Source: an uncultured Lactobacillus sp. (GTDB lineage: Bacteria > Bacillota > Bacilli > Lactobacillales > Lactobacillaceae). From it: a stretch of DNA of 5,881 bases. The DNA lies in assembly GCA_945281075.1 (NCBI GenBank), contig CALYQE010000115.1, positions 1 through 5,881 on the forward strand. Direction: 5' to 3'. The translations under genes were made by a program, and so were the position numbers. Of the stretch, positions 1-5,881 are shown piece after piece. The stretch's first letter is position 1, and each line of letters begins with the position of its first letter. The notes beneath the pieces are model-generated. The model made no database searches. It was not told where the DNA came from and was given only the letters and a program-made list of their open reading frames with translations.

Positions 1-1808
1 TCATTTAAAACAGCAATCTGAGTTTGCATGGTCTCTTGTTCCTGCTTTTGCGCCTTTAAGTCCGTGTATTCAGCAAAATCAGCCACTTGCGCCTGAGCAT
101 AGTTAGCCTTTAATTGCAATCCCAGCTCTTTGAGCGCTTTGTTATTTTCGCTTAAATTTGCTTGCAGCCTTGCTTGTTCTTCTTTTTGGTGCCGTTTTTG
201 ACGAGCAAGTTGGTCAAGCTGATCAACTGCCGCTAAGACAGAATCAAAGTCGCTAGCAACCTCCTGACGAAGTGCCTGACTGAGCTTATTAGCCAATTGC
301 TTGGTCTGCTCAAGCAGTTCATTCTCCTGCGCAGTTATAGCAGCAGCTTTCTGCTCCTGGAATTGGTATTGCCGCCACGAATTAACCAGGTTGTGAATTT
401 CAATCTCAGTTGGTGCAATTCCGTATTTAGCAGCAAACTCTTTTTGCCGTTGCTCAACCTCCTGGTTGTGTGTTCTCAGCTGGTCTTGCTGCTTCTTAAC
501 TTGTTTTTGCTTATTGTAAGCTACCAGCAAGCCACTAGCACCAGCTAATACAACAAGACCACCCAGAAGAGCTGAGGACATCACCATCATAACTATGCCC
601 AAAAGCAAAATTGCGCCGGCACCAGCTAGCCAGAACTTGCCACTATTTTGCTCACTCTGACCTGTCCCCACTTCCAGTTGAGGTATTTCTTGGTATTCTT
701 CTTGCAGTTGCAAAATTTCTGCTTGCTTTAAGTGAGCAATGTGGTCCAACCCTGGATTCAGTGCCTTTAATTGCTCTTTTTCACTGCTGACTTGTTTTTG
801 ACTCTGCAAGCAATTGCGATAATCCGTGCGCCACTGTAAGACTTCAGGCTTTGCTTGGATTAAGCGCTCAAAATCACTTTGTTCAGCGTGTTCCTGTTCA
901 AATTGCTCTAAGGCTTGCCGGATTTTTTGCTGCTTTTGCAGTAAAGTTTTTTGCTCAAGTAACAATGTTTGCGCGTTATCATACTGGCTTTGATCAAAAT
1001 TAACGGGTTTGACTTTTGCCTCCAGGCTAAGCAGTTTTTGATAATTAGGAACCAATTTTTGTAATTGTTGCCGCTGCTCTTGGTGCTTTTGCAGCTTTTG
1101 CAACTGCTGCTTATTATTATTCAGTTCTTGCAGCAAGCGTTGATAATCTGCCTGCAATTTCTGATAATCATCAAATTCTTGTTCAGCTTCGTAAACAGCG
1201 TTGCGTTCTTGTTTAATTTGCTGCAATAACTGATTGATTGGGGGATTGCTGCCGCCTTTTTTAAAAAGTTCGCCCGCTTTTTTAGCAAACTCATCTCGAA
1301 GATTAATCAGTTCATCACTGTTAGCGGCACCTAAATAGTAGATCCGCTCAAGCAAGTCTGCTTGCTGAACTTTACCAACTTTAGCCAGCATGTCTTGATT
1401 GAAAATGAAGCTATCAGAGTAAAAGTCACCATCAATATTTTTTATTTGCGCAAAAAAGACATTTTCTGGAACAAGCTCACCGTTGCATTTAACCGTCAAT
1501 GTGCCTAACTTGGAACCTTTGCCGCTTGCATATAAACGCTCAAGTTCATAGGTATCACCCGTTGGGCTTTCCAAAAAAAGCGAGCCGCCCATTGGACTAA
1601 CACGCGCTAAGGGCTTGTAATCTTCAAAAAAATCAGAAGTATGTTTGGCCAAGTGAAAACCAAATAGCACTTGTTTAATAAAGGCCACGACGGTGCTTTT
1701 GCCCGCTTCATTTTCACCAAAAAAAACATTCAAATCAGCGCTAGGCAAAGTAAAAGTGACATTTGAAAATTGCCCAAAATTGACAATCTTAATCTTGGTT
1801 ATTTTCAT
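1..1808 (-). CDS. yhaN: YhaN-type SMC/Rad50-like ATPase (SbcE), C-terminus cut off by window edge
   Basis: This is the ATPase partner of the upstream YhaO nuclease; in Bacillus subtilis the homologue (YhaN, also called SbcE) is linked to double-strand-break repair. The frame is open from ATG 1808 to the window edge, giving 602 residues with no stop. The N-terminus (KITKIKIVNFGQF) leads to a Walker A motif, GENEAGKST, at residues 31-39, followed by FIKQVLFGF, typical of the AAA_27 family. Residues about 185-385 and 433-602 are rich in Gln, Glu, Lys and Leu and look like coiled coil. Between them, residues 392-431 form two short hydrophobic stretches (FWLAGAGAILLLGIVMMVM, then a Gly/Ala/Leu/Val run ending in Tyr431), read as a membrane hairpin. 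No CxxC zinc hook is visible. The ABC signature, Walker B and D-loop should lie past the left edge. The start is fixed by an AAGGGG site 7 nt upstream. The gene overlaps the end of yhaO by 20 bp in another frame. Confidence 0.93.
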   Translation of the reverse strand, partial: MKITKIKIVNFGQFSNVTFTLPSADLNVFFGENEAGKSTVVAFIKQVLFGFHLAKHTSDFFEDYKPLARVSPMGGSLFLESPTGDTYELERLYASGKGSKLGTLTVKCNGELVPENVFFAQIKNIDGDFYSDSFIFNQDMLAKVGKVQQADLLERIYYLGAANSDELINLRDEFAKKAGELFKKGGSNPPINQLLQQIKQERNAVYEAEQEFDDYQKLQADYQRLLQELNNNKQQLQKLQKHQEQRQQLQKLVPNYQKLLSLEAKVKPVNFDQSQYDNAQTLLLEQKTLLQKQQKIRQALEQFEQEHAEQSDFERLIQAKPEVLQWRTDYRNCLQSQKQVSSEKEQLKALNPGLDHIAHLKQAEILQLQEEYQEIPQLEVGTGQSEQNSGKFWLAGAGAILLLGIVMMVMSSALLGGLVVLAGASGLLVAYNKQKQVKKQQDQLRTHNQEVEQRQKEFAAKYGIAPTEIEIHNLVNSWRQYQFQEQKAAAITAQENELLEQTKQLANKLSQALRQEVASDFDSVLAAVDQLDQLARQKRHQKEEQARLQANLSENNKALKELGLQLKANYAQAQVADFAEYTDLKAQKQEQETMQTQIAVLN

Positions 1809-3006
1809 CGCTAATCCCCTTCAATTTGCTATTCACCTTCACTTCAGCCAATTGCTTAATTTCTTGAATAAATTGGTGGTCATCAACTAACTCGCCAGCA
1901 AGTTCATCTTTTTTGGCCCAATCATTGCTTAACTTGGCAAATTGTTCAGCATCAAATACTTCCTGCTCGGCCTGCGTAAAATAAGGCTGATCATTTGCAG
2001 CAATCTCAAGCTGACTATTGGCGGCAAAGCGAACATCAACTAGTTGTGAGTCATGAGGCAGCTGCTCCGATATCATTTGCCAAAACTCGTCTTCTTGCAG
2101 CAGTTCTTTTTCCTTTTCATTTAAAAATTCAGCGCCCACAATTTCAAGGCAAAAATAAGTCGTCTCATCACAAGTTAAATTGGGCAAAATTGCATCACGC
2201 AGTTCGCTTTGTCCAATTGGTGCGGCGATCTTCATTGTGGCTTTTTGCCAAACAATCGGCCCGGTCGGCACAAAGGTCAGCTTGGTTTCTTTGGTCTGCT
2301 CATTTATTTCGCCCAAATAACAACCCTTGCGACCAGTTTCATTAATATGTCGGCCCTGGAGGTTACCTGGATAAACGATAAGTGGGCTTTCGGACAAAGT
2401 TTGCCGCAGATGAATGTGACCTAAAGCAAAATAATCATAATTTAGCTCTTTGAGTTCACTTAGACTAAAAGGTGAATAAACATTTTGCTTACTTTGTCCC
2501 GATTTTTCTTGTGCATGCATTAAGCCAAAAGTATATCGCGCACTTCTTGCGGGAAATTGGGCGAGTTTGTCTTCCGTAATATGATTGTTCAAATAGGAAA
2601 AACCACTAATTTCATACTCAAACCCACTGACAGTTTGATATGACACAGTTTCAACTTCTTCACCATTGCCCAAAAGCTTAAAATATGGACTTGAAGGAGT
2701 CAACAAATCCCGCGCTGCCATGTGGTCGTGATTGCCAAAGATCATGACTACTTGAATTTGAGCCATGGTCAGCCGTTCAATTTGTTGGGCAAAAAAAATC
2801 TGGCTGCTTGGATTAGGACGCGCACTATCAAAAGTATCGCCTGCTATCAGAACGAGGTCAACTTTTTCTTTCAAGGCTAAGTCGACTACCTTTGATAACG
2901 ATTGATTAGGAGCTTCACGAATTAAAGCGGAGCTTTTTGATGGCAAAAAAGATAGTCCTAAAAAGGGACTATCTAGATGCGCATCGGCAAAATGAATAAA
3001 TTTCAT
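1789..3006 (-). CDS. yhaO: YhaO-type DNA repair exonuclease (Mre11/SbcD-like metallophosphoesterase)
   Basis: This is the cytoplasmic nuclease subunit expected to pair with YhaN as an Mre11-Rad50 / SbcD-SbcC-like complex. All phosphoesterase metal-binding motifs of the calcineurin-like family are visible in its 405 residues: DAH at 8-10, GDTFD at 56-60, GNHDH at 91-95, the His of LMHAQ at 164, and GHIH at 196-199. The segment YPGNLQGRH (212-220) is typical of YhaO proteins, where it follows the catalytic fold. Residues beyond about 240 form the variable C-terminal capping part and end in a charged tail. The length is close to the B. subtilis protein (about 400). The start ATG 3006 sits directly before the first catalytic motif and cannot be much later. 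It lies 8 bp after the stop of the yheA-like gene and has no good Shine-Dalgarno sequence (only GAG close by), which suggests translational coupling. Family assignment is firm; the substrate (double-strand ends, hairpins) is inferred from homologues. Confidence 0.95.
   Translation of the reverse strand: MKFIHFADAHLDSPFLGLSFLPSKSSALIREAPNQSLSKVVDLALKEKVDLVLIAGDTFDSARPNPSSQIFFAQQIERLTMAQIQVVMIFGNHDHMAARDLLTPSSPYFKLLGNGEEVETVSYQTVSGFEYEISGFSYLNNHITEDKLAQFPARSARYTFGLMHAQEKSGQSKQNVYSPFSLSELKELNYDYFALGHIHLRQTLSESPLIVYPGNLQGRHINETGRKGCYLGEINEQTKETKLTFVPTGPIVWQKATMKIAAPIGQSELRDAILPNLTCDETTYFCLEIVGAEFLNEKEKELLQEDEFWQMISEQLPHDSQLVDVRFAANSQLEIAANDQPYFTQAEQEVFDAEQFAKLSNDWAKKDELAGELVDDHQFIQEIKQLAEVKVNSKLKGISDENNQD
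1816..1821 (-). promoter_or_regulatory. Ribosome binding site of yhaN, inside the end of yhaO
   Basis: The minus strand reads AAGGGG, 7 nt before ATG 1808. It lies within the last codons of yhaO, so yhaN translation is probably coupled to, or re-initiated after, yhaO translation. It decides the yhaN start. Confidence 0.75.
2945..2974 (-). terminator. Terminator-like hairpin plus T6 inside the 5' end of yhaO (candidate attenuator)
   Basis: Read on the coding strand, AGATAGTCC (2974-2966) pairs perfectly with GGACTATCT (2958-2950) across a 7-nt loop, CTTTTTA. A run of six T (2950-2945) follows at once. The stem is 9 bp with four G:C pairs, and the T-run exists only in the direction of the operon. 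It covers codons 12-20 of yhaO, starting about 30 nt after the start codon. The form is that of an intrinsic terminator, but being inside a gene it could be chance or could act only when yhaO is not being translated. Confidence 0.35.
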
Positions 3007-3014
3007 TGCTCGAA

Positions 3015-3365
3015 CTAGTTTCTTAAGCCTTCATAAAGGTCATTAATTGGCTGCGTAATAACCTTTTGAACGTCTTCAACGGTCTTGTACAGGCCTTGTT
3101 CAGCCTTCAGCAACTGCAAAATTTGTTCATTTTTTTGAACTTGCTCATTTAGTGACTGATATTCGTCTTGCAATTCTTTGGTCAATTCTTGGCCTTGAGA
3201 TTGAGCCGTCATTATGGCAGTTTGAATTTTGTCCATTTTTTTAAACAGAGCGAAGCTGTCTTCGTTACTCTTAACGGCTTCAATTGCAGTTTTCAGCGTC
3301 TGATATTCATCAATTTTTTGCAAGTCAGAAGCTAATTGATTGGCTGCATCATAAATATTTACCAT
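3015..3365 (-). CDS. yheA: UPF0342 / YheA-like small helical protein (YlbF/YmcA superfamily)
   Basis: The product has 116 residues, no signal peptide, no membrane segment and no cysteine. It resembles B. subtilis YheA (UPF0342) in length and layout: an N-terminal NIYDAANQLASDL (3-15), a central Gln/Glu/Lys-rich helical stretch (about 20-95), and a C-terminal ITQPINDLYEGL (103-114), which matches the family's I-x-x-P-L/I-x-x-LY ending. Its composition predicts almost wholly alpha-helix and likely oligomers. The molecular role is unknown; the related YlbF/YmcA proteins are regulators of competence, biofilm and RNA processing in Bacillus, but that function should not be carried over. The gene sits 17 bp after the penicillin-binding protein gene and 8 bp before yhaO, so it is co-transcribed with both. 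An AGGAGG site 9 nt upstream fixes the ATG at 3365. The symbol is by resemblance only. Confidence 0.88.
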   Translation of the reverse strand: MVNIYDAANQLASDLQKIDEYQTLKTAIEAVKSNEDSFALFKKMDKIQTAIMTAQSQGQELTKELQDEYQSLNEQVQKNEQILQLLKAEQGLYKTVEDVQKVITQPINDLYEGLRN

Positions 3366-3374
3366 GGTTAATTT

Positions 3375-3380
3375 CCTCCT
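3375..3380 (-). promoter_or_regulatory. Strong ribosome binding site of the yheA-like gene
   Basis: The minus strand reads AGGAGG, a full consensus site, 9 nt before ATG 3365 and just after the TAA (3385-3383) of the preceding gene. It is the strongest site in the operon, which suggests that the small protein is made in higher amounts than its neighbours. Confidence 0.85.
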
Positions 3381-3382
3381 AA

Positions 3383-5443
3383 TTACCGATCAAAAAGACC
3401 TTTTAAATCATTATACCATTCATTGAGCTTTTCACCGGCAGATCCAAGGCCCTTTTGGATTTTTTCATCCCAGCCTTTGGTCCAATCTGAATTTGAACCA
3501 TTATTTTGCAGAATCTGCTTAGGCGCCTGCTCCGTAAACTGATTTTGAGCAGTATATGGTAAGATTCCTTCCATTTCTGCTTTATATAATCTGGTAATTT
3601 CCGTTTCAGAAACACCACGCATAAAGTGCTGCCTATTCGTTCGGTCATATCCTACCCAAGTGGCTACCACTACATCAGGCGTGTAGCCAACAATCCATTG
3701 GTCTTTTGTCCCAAAGCCATAAGAATTAGGCACTTCCGTTGACCCTGTTTTTCCAGCTACCCGAAAACCATTAGGCTGAGCCGATGTCCCTGTTCCGCCG
3801 GCAAAAACGCCAAGCAGCATGGTGGTCATCTCTTTAGCTGTACTTTCAGAAATAATTCGGTGCGAACCAGTATCATGGTTTTCTGCAATCACATTTCCGC
3901 TCGCATCAGTTATTTTGGTAATAAAGTAGGAATTGTTAGGTAAATTGCCTTTATTGGCAAAAGCAGAATATGCACGTGCCATTTGCAACGGCGATACTCC
4001 AGTGGACAGACCACCTAGGGCCAGAGCGAGGTTTTGATCCTCTTTAGGGATTTTTATTCCAAAATTATTTGCGGACTGAACTCCCCTAGCAACGCCAATT
4101 CGGTCAAGCAGCCAAACTGCAGGAACATTTTTACTTTGAGCTAACGCTGAATACATTGGGATCTTATCTGAGTAGCCATTGTCAACGTTATGAGGCTCAT
4201 AGCCATTTTTACCAAACTTCTGCAACCTGTTTGAAAGCTGCGAATCGTAGTGATAGCCTTGCTGCAAGGCTGGTGCGTACGAAACAATGGGCTTAATTGA
4301 GGATCCCGGCTGTCTTTTCATTTGAATAGCTCGGTTATAGCCGCGGAAAACGTGCTTGCCCCGACCGCCAATTACGGCCCGAACCGCACCAGTTCCAGGA
4401 TCCATGACGATGCTGGCACCTTGGGTTTTGGTTCCGTCTGGCGAACCCTGTGGAAAGAGCCAATCCTGATTGAACTTTTCCTGTAATTGCTTTTGATAGT
4501 TCTGATTTAAGGTAGTATAGATGTGCAAGCCCTTATTCATGACGTCTTCTTCTTTAAGTCCATAGCGGCTAATTGCTTCATCAACCACTGCATCAAAAAA
4601 GTAAGGGTAGCGATAACCATCTTGGTTGTGATACGTGTCTTTTAAGGTTAAACCTTGGCTTTGAGCGCTTTTAGCTTGCTGCTTGGTCAGTTTATTATTG
4701 GCGACCATTAAGTCCAAGACCAAATTACGTCTTGAAAGGGCGTATTTCATGTTGTCGAGCGGATTATACTTACTTGGATTACGCAAAATCGCTGCTAATG
4801 AGGCGCCTTCGCCGACTGTTAGTTGGCTGGCATTTTTGCCGAAATACTTTTCACTGGCGTCTTGAACGCCCCAAACACCGTTACCAAAATAGGCATTATT
4901 CAGGTACATGGTTAAAATATCTTTTTTGGAATAAACATGCGTTATTTCAACGGCAAAAAAGAGTTCCTCAATTTTACGCGAAAGGGTCTGTTTTTGCGTT
5001 AACAAAGCGTTTTTAGCCAACTGCTGCGTAATGGTCGACCCACCACCGGAAATTTGGCCGCGGTGAATAACCATTCCCAATGCCGCACGTGCCATCCCCT
5101 TGATACTAAAACCCGGGTTTTTCCAGAATGTCCGGTCCTCAGTTGAAATGACAGCATTTTTGACATTAGGCGAAATTTTATTGTATTCAACAAACGTCCC
5201 TTTTTGCGAATAAAGCGATCCCGCCTTGTTAACTTTATAATCGTAAATTGTCGTCGAGGTCGTCGACAAAGACGCTTTTAAATTTGAAATGTTTGAAGTT
5301 TTGACTTTGACGGTATAATAAGTACAAACCAAAAATGTTAAGCTGAGCAGGATTAAAATTATCCAACGCCCGATGTAAAAGCGACGATCAAAACGGTGCC
5401 ACAATGCACCGATGCCGCTTTTCCTTGGTTCATTATTTTCCAT
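3383..5443 (-). CDS. pbp2A: Bifunctional class A penicillin-binding protein (Pbp2a/PBP1A type)
   Basis: This membrane enzyme polymerises lipid II into glycan strands and cross-links the stem peptides. Counting from ATG 5443 it has 686 residues: a basic cytoplasmic head (1-26), one membrane segment (about 27-45, WIILILLSLTFLV), a GT51 glycosyltransferase domain, then a transpeptidase domain. Glycosyltransferase motifs are STEDRTFW with catalytic Glu102, GGSTITQQLAKN (134-145), RKIEE (156-160, second catalytic Glu160) and the MYLNNAYFG region (179-187). Transpeptidase motifs are SSIK (Ser381 nucleophile, Lys384), SKN (437-439) and KTGST (565-569). A short tail follows, with no PASTA or long disordered domain, which fits the Pbp2a type. 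In the EDRxFxxHxG motif the usual His is Asn (KNPG). ATG 5443 is preferred to an in-frame TTG at 5467 because AAAGGAG stands 8 nt before the ATG. It is the first gene of the operon. The exact subclass name is less certain than the function. Confidence 0.95.
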   Translation of the reverse strand: MENNEPRKSGIGALWHRFDRRFYIGRWIILILLSLTFLVCTYYTVKVKTSNISNLKASLSTTSTTIYDYKVNKAGSLYSQKGTFVEYNKISPNVKNAVISTEDRTFWKNPGFSIKGMARAALGMVIHRGQISGGGSTITQQLAKNALLTQKQTLSRKIEELFFAVEITHVYSKKDILTMYLNNAYFGNGVWGVQDASEKYFGKNASQLTVGEGASLAAILRNPSKYNPLDNMKYALSRRNLVLDLMVANNKLTKQQAKSAQSQGLTLKDTYHNQDGYRYPYFFDAVVDEAISRYGLKEEDVMNKGLHIYTTLNQNYQKQLQEKFNQDWLFPQGSPDGTKTQGASIVMDPGTGAVRAVIGGRGKHVFRGYNRAIQMKRQPGSSIKPIVSYAPALQQGYHYDSQLSNRLQKFGKNGYEPHNVDNGYSDKIPMYSALAQSKNVPAVWLLDRIGVARGVQSANNFGIKIPKEDQNLALALGGLSTGVSPLQMARAYSAFANKGNLPNNSYFITKITDASGNVIAENHDTGSHRIISESTAKEMTTMLLGVFAGGTGTSAQPNGFRVAGKTGSTEVPNSYGFGTKDQWIVGYTPDVVVATWVGYDRTNRQHFMRGVSETEITRLYKAEMEGILPYTAQNQFTEQAPKQILQNNGSNSDWTKGWDEKIQKGLGSAGEKLNEWYNDLKGLFDR

Positions 5444-5451
5444 TTTATCTG

Positions 5452-5458
5452 CTCCTTT
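5452..5458 (-). promoter_or_regulatory. Ribosome binding site of the penicillin-binding protein gene
   Basis: The minus strand reads AAAGGAG, 8 nt before ATG 5443. It decides the start: the TTG at 5467 would place this site inside the coding region and has no comparable site of its own. Confidence 0.85.
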
Positions 5459-5472
5459 TAGAAACAACTAAA

Positions 5473-5481
5473 ATTGTATCA
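5473..5481 (-). promoter_or_regulatory. Candidate extended -10 promoter of the pbp-yheA-yhaO-yhaN operon
   Basis: The minus strand reads TGATACAAT, an extended -10 (TGnTATAAT) with five of six -10 bases. Transcription would start near 5466 and leave a leader of about 22 nt that carries the ribosome binding site. The -35 position at 17 bp spacing (CAAGGT, 5501-5496) is poor, as is often tolerated with an extended -10. An alternative pair, TTGGAA (5509-5504) with TAATAT (5486-5481), also has 17-bp spacing. It lies in the 86-bp AT-rich gap between the divergent genes. Confidence 0.5.
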
Positions 5482-5529
5482 TATTAAAGAGTATTACCTT
5501 GATTTCCAAGAAGATTTAAACAAATATTT

Positions 5530-5881
5530 ATGAGCTATTACTTTACATTTAACTTTCCGCAAGACCTTGAGCCGTGCTCCGTGAATGACATGTTACGCAA
5601 ACTTTTGCTTCCACGCAAGTGGCGACACTTTTTACGTGTAGAACAAAAAGTTCTTGTTAACCAGCATTACCGCTTTTTTAACCAATTAGTTTATCCCGGA
5701 GACAAAGTCGAACTTGAACTCAGTCACGTTGAAACGCTGCAGGGCAACTACCCTGCAAGTGGCAAAAGTCCTGACGTGATCTATGAAGATGACTGTTTTC
5801 TAGTCATCAATAAGCCGACTGGGCAAAAAACACACCCTAATCTAAACGAAACCAATACTGCCCTAAATGACTGCTCTACGT
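5530..5881 (+). CDS. RluA/RluD-family pseudouridine synthase, N-terminal part only
   Basis: The frame is open from ATG 5530 to the right edge (117 codons), divergent from the operon. Homologues convert uridines to pseudouridine in rRNA or tRNA. Residues 1-75 correspond to the S4-like RNA-binding front of the family: a segment around RKLLLPRKWRHFLR (22-35), then VLVN, then LVYPGDKVELEL. Next comes the conserved entry to the catalytic domain, VIYEDDCFLVINKPTGQKTHP, equivalent to the usual I-x-x-ED-x-x-x-x-V-x-NKP-x-G-x-x-x-HP. The catalytic Asp (HRLD motif) lies beyond the window, so activity cannot be judged and the paralogue (RluD, YjbO, YlyB or YhcT-like) cannot be named. No good Shine-Dalgarno site precedes the ATG; the nearest purine run, AAGAAG at 5509-5514, is 15 nt away. 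The frame is closed by a stop at 5500-5502 with no better start between, so ATG 5530 is still the best choice. No clear promoter was found for it. Confidence 0.88.
   Translation, partial: MSYYFTFNFPQDLEPCSVNDMLRKLLLPRKWRHFLRVEQKVLVNQHYRFFNQLVYPGDKVELELSHVETLQGNYPASGKSPDVIYEDDCFLVINKPTGQKTHPNLNETNTALNDCST

Noticed and set aside
1995..2345. Plus-strand open frame of 116 codons opposite yhaO
   Set aside because: It lies wholly antisense to a well-conserved nuclease gene, its composition is not that of a known family, and it has no ribosome binding site; a shadow frame.
3390..3408. AT-rich AAAAAGACCTTTT near-palindrome at the end of the penicillin-binding protein gene
   Set aside because: Too few G:C pairs for a terminator and placed inside the coding region; the next gene starts only 17 bp after the stop, so read-through is expected.
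4732..5016. Plus-strand open frame of 94 codons opposite the glycosyltransferase domain
   Set aside because: It is antisense to the conserved GT51 motifs, with an Arg/Trp/His-rich product typical of a shadow frame.
5249..5269. Tandem GTCGTCGA copies with TTGTCG / CGACAA inverted ends
   Set aside because: It encodes the Ser/Thr-rich stretch STTSTT just outside the membrane segment of the penicillin-binding protein; the repeat follows from the amino-acid repeat.
5444..5467. In-frame TTG start at 5467 adding eight residues to the penicillin-binding protein
   Set aside because: AAAGGAG at 5452-5458 is ideally placed for ATG 5443, and the TTG would put that site inside the gene and has no ribosome binding site of its own.
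5464..5478. ACAATTTTAGTTGT near-palindrome overlapping the -10 of the operon promoter
   Set aside because: Short and nearly all A/T, so it is likely chance in an AT-rich promoter and matches no operator I recognise.
5611..5622. CCAC-GCAA-GTGG mini hairpin with a GNRA-type loop
   Set aside because: Only four base pairs and inside a coding region, so too weak to claim as an RNA element.
5738..5757. Perfect 7-bp inverted repeat TGCAGGG / CCCTGCA with a 6-nt loop
   Set aside because: It lies inside the pseudouridine synthase gene with no T-run after it on either strand; most likely chance in coding sequence.

Overview
The window looks like chromosomal DNA of a low-to-moderate-GC Firmicute, most likely in the Lactobacillaceae. 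This rests on AGGAGG-type ribosome binding sites, glutamine- and lysine-rich proteins, a compact Pbp2a-type class A penicillin-binding protein, and a set of Bacillus/Lactobacillus-type genes (YheA, YhaO, YhaN). The genus is an inference; no rRNA or other marker gene is present.

Layout. Positions 5443 down to 1 (minus strand) hold one tightly packed gene string: a bifunctional class A penicillin-binding protein (5443-3383), a small UPF0342/YheA-like helical protein (3365-3015), a YhaO-type Mre11/SbcD-like phosphoesterase (3006-1789), and a YhaN-type Rad50/SbcC/SMC-like ATPase (from 1808, running off the left edge after 602 codons). The gaps are 17 bp, 8 bp and a 20-bp overlap, with no terminator between genes, so this is very probably one operon. 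An 86-bp AT-rich intergenic region (5444-5529) holds a good extended -10 promoter candidate for the operon. It separates the operon from a divergent plus-strand RluA/RluD-family pseudouridine synthase gene (5530 to the right edge, partial). The window is almost fully coding, with no gene-free stretch over 300 bases.

How the genes work together. YhaO (nuclease) and YhaN (ATPase) are expected to form a bacterial Mre11-Rad50-like DNA-end-processing complex. The visible YhaN carries a two-helix membrane hairpin in the middle of its coiled-coil region, about where Rad50 has its zinc hook. The complex may therefore be tethered to the membrane by its apex. The first gene builds peptidoglycan at the outer face of the same membrane. 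YheA-like proteins are small, helical and of unknown function.

Most of the window is ordinary conserved gene content. The points most worth a second look are the membrane-anchored Rad50-like architecture, a strand-specific terminator-like hairpin inside the first codons of yhaO combined with a poor yhaO ribosome binding site, and the coupling of cell-wall synthesis and DNA repair genes through a small unknown protein. I found no mobile elements, CRISPR arrays, RNA genes or defence cassettes.
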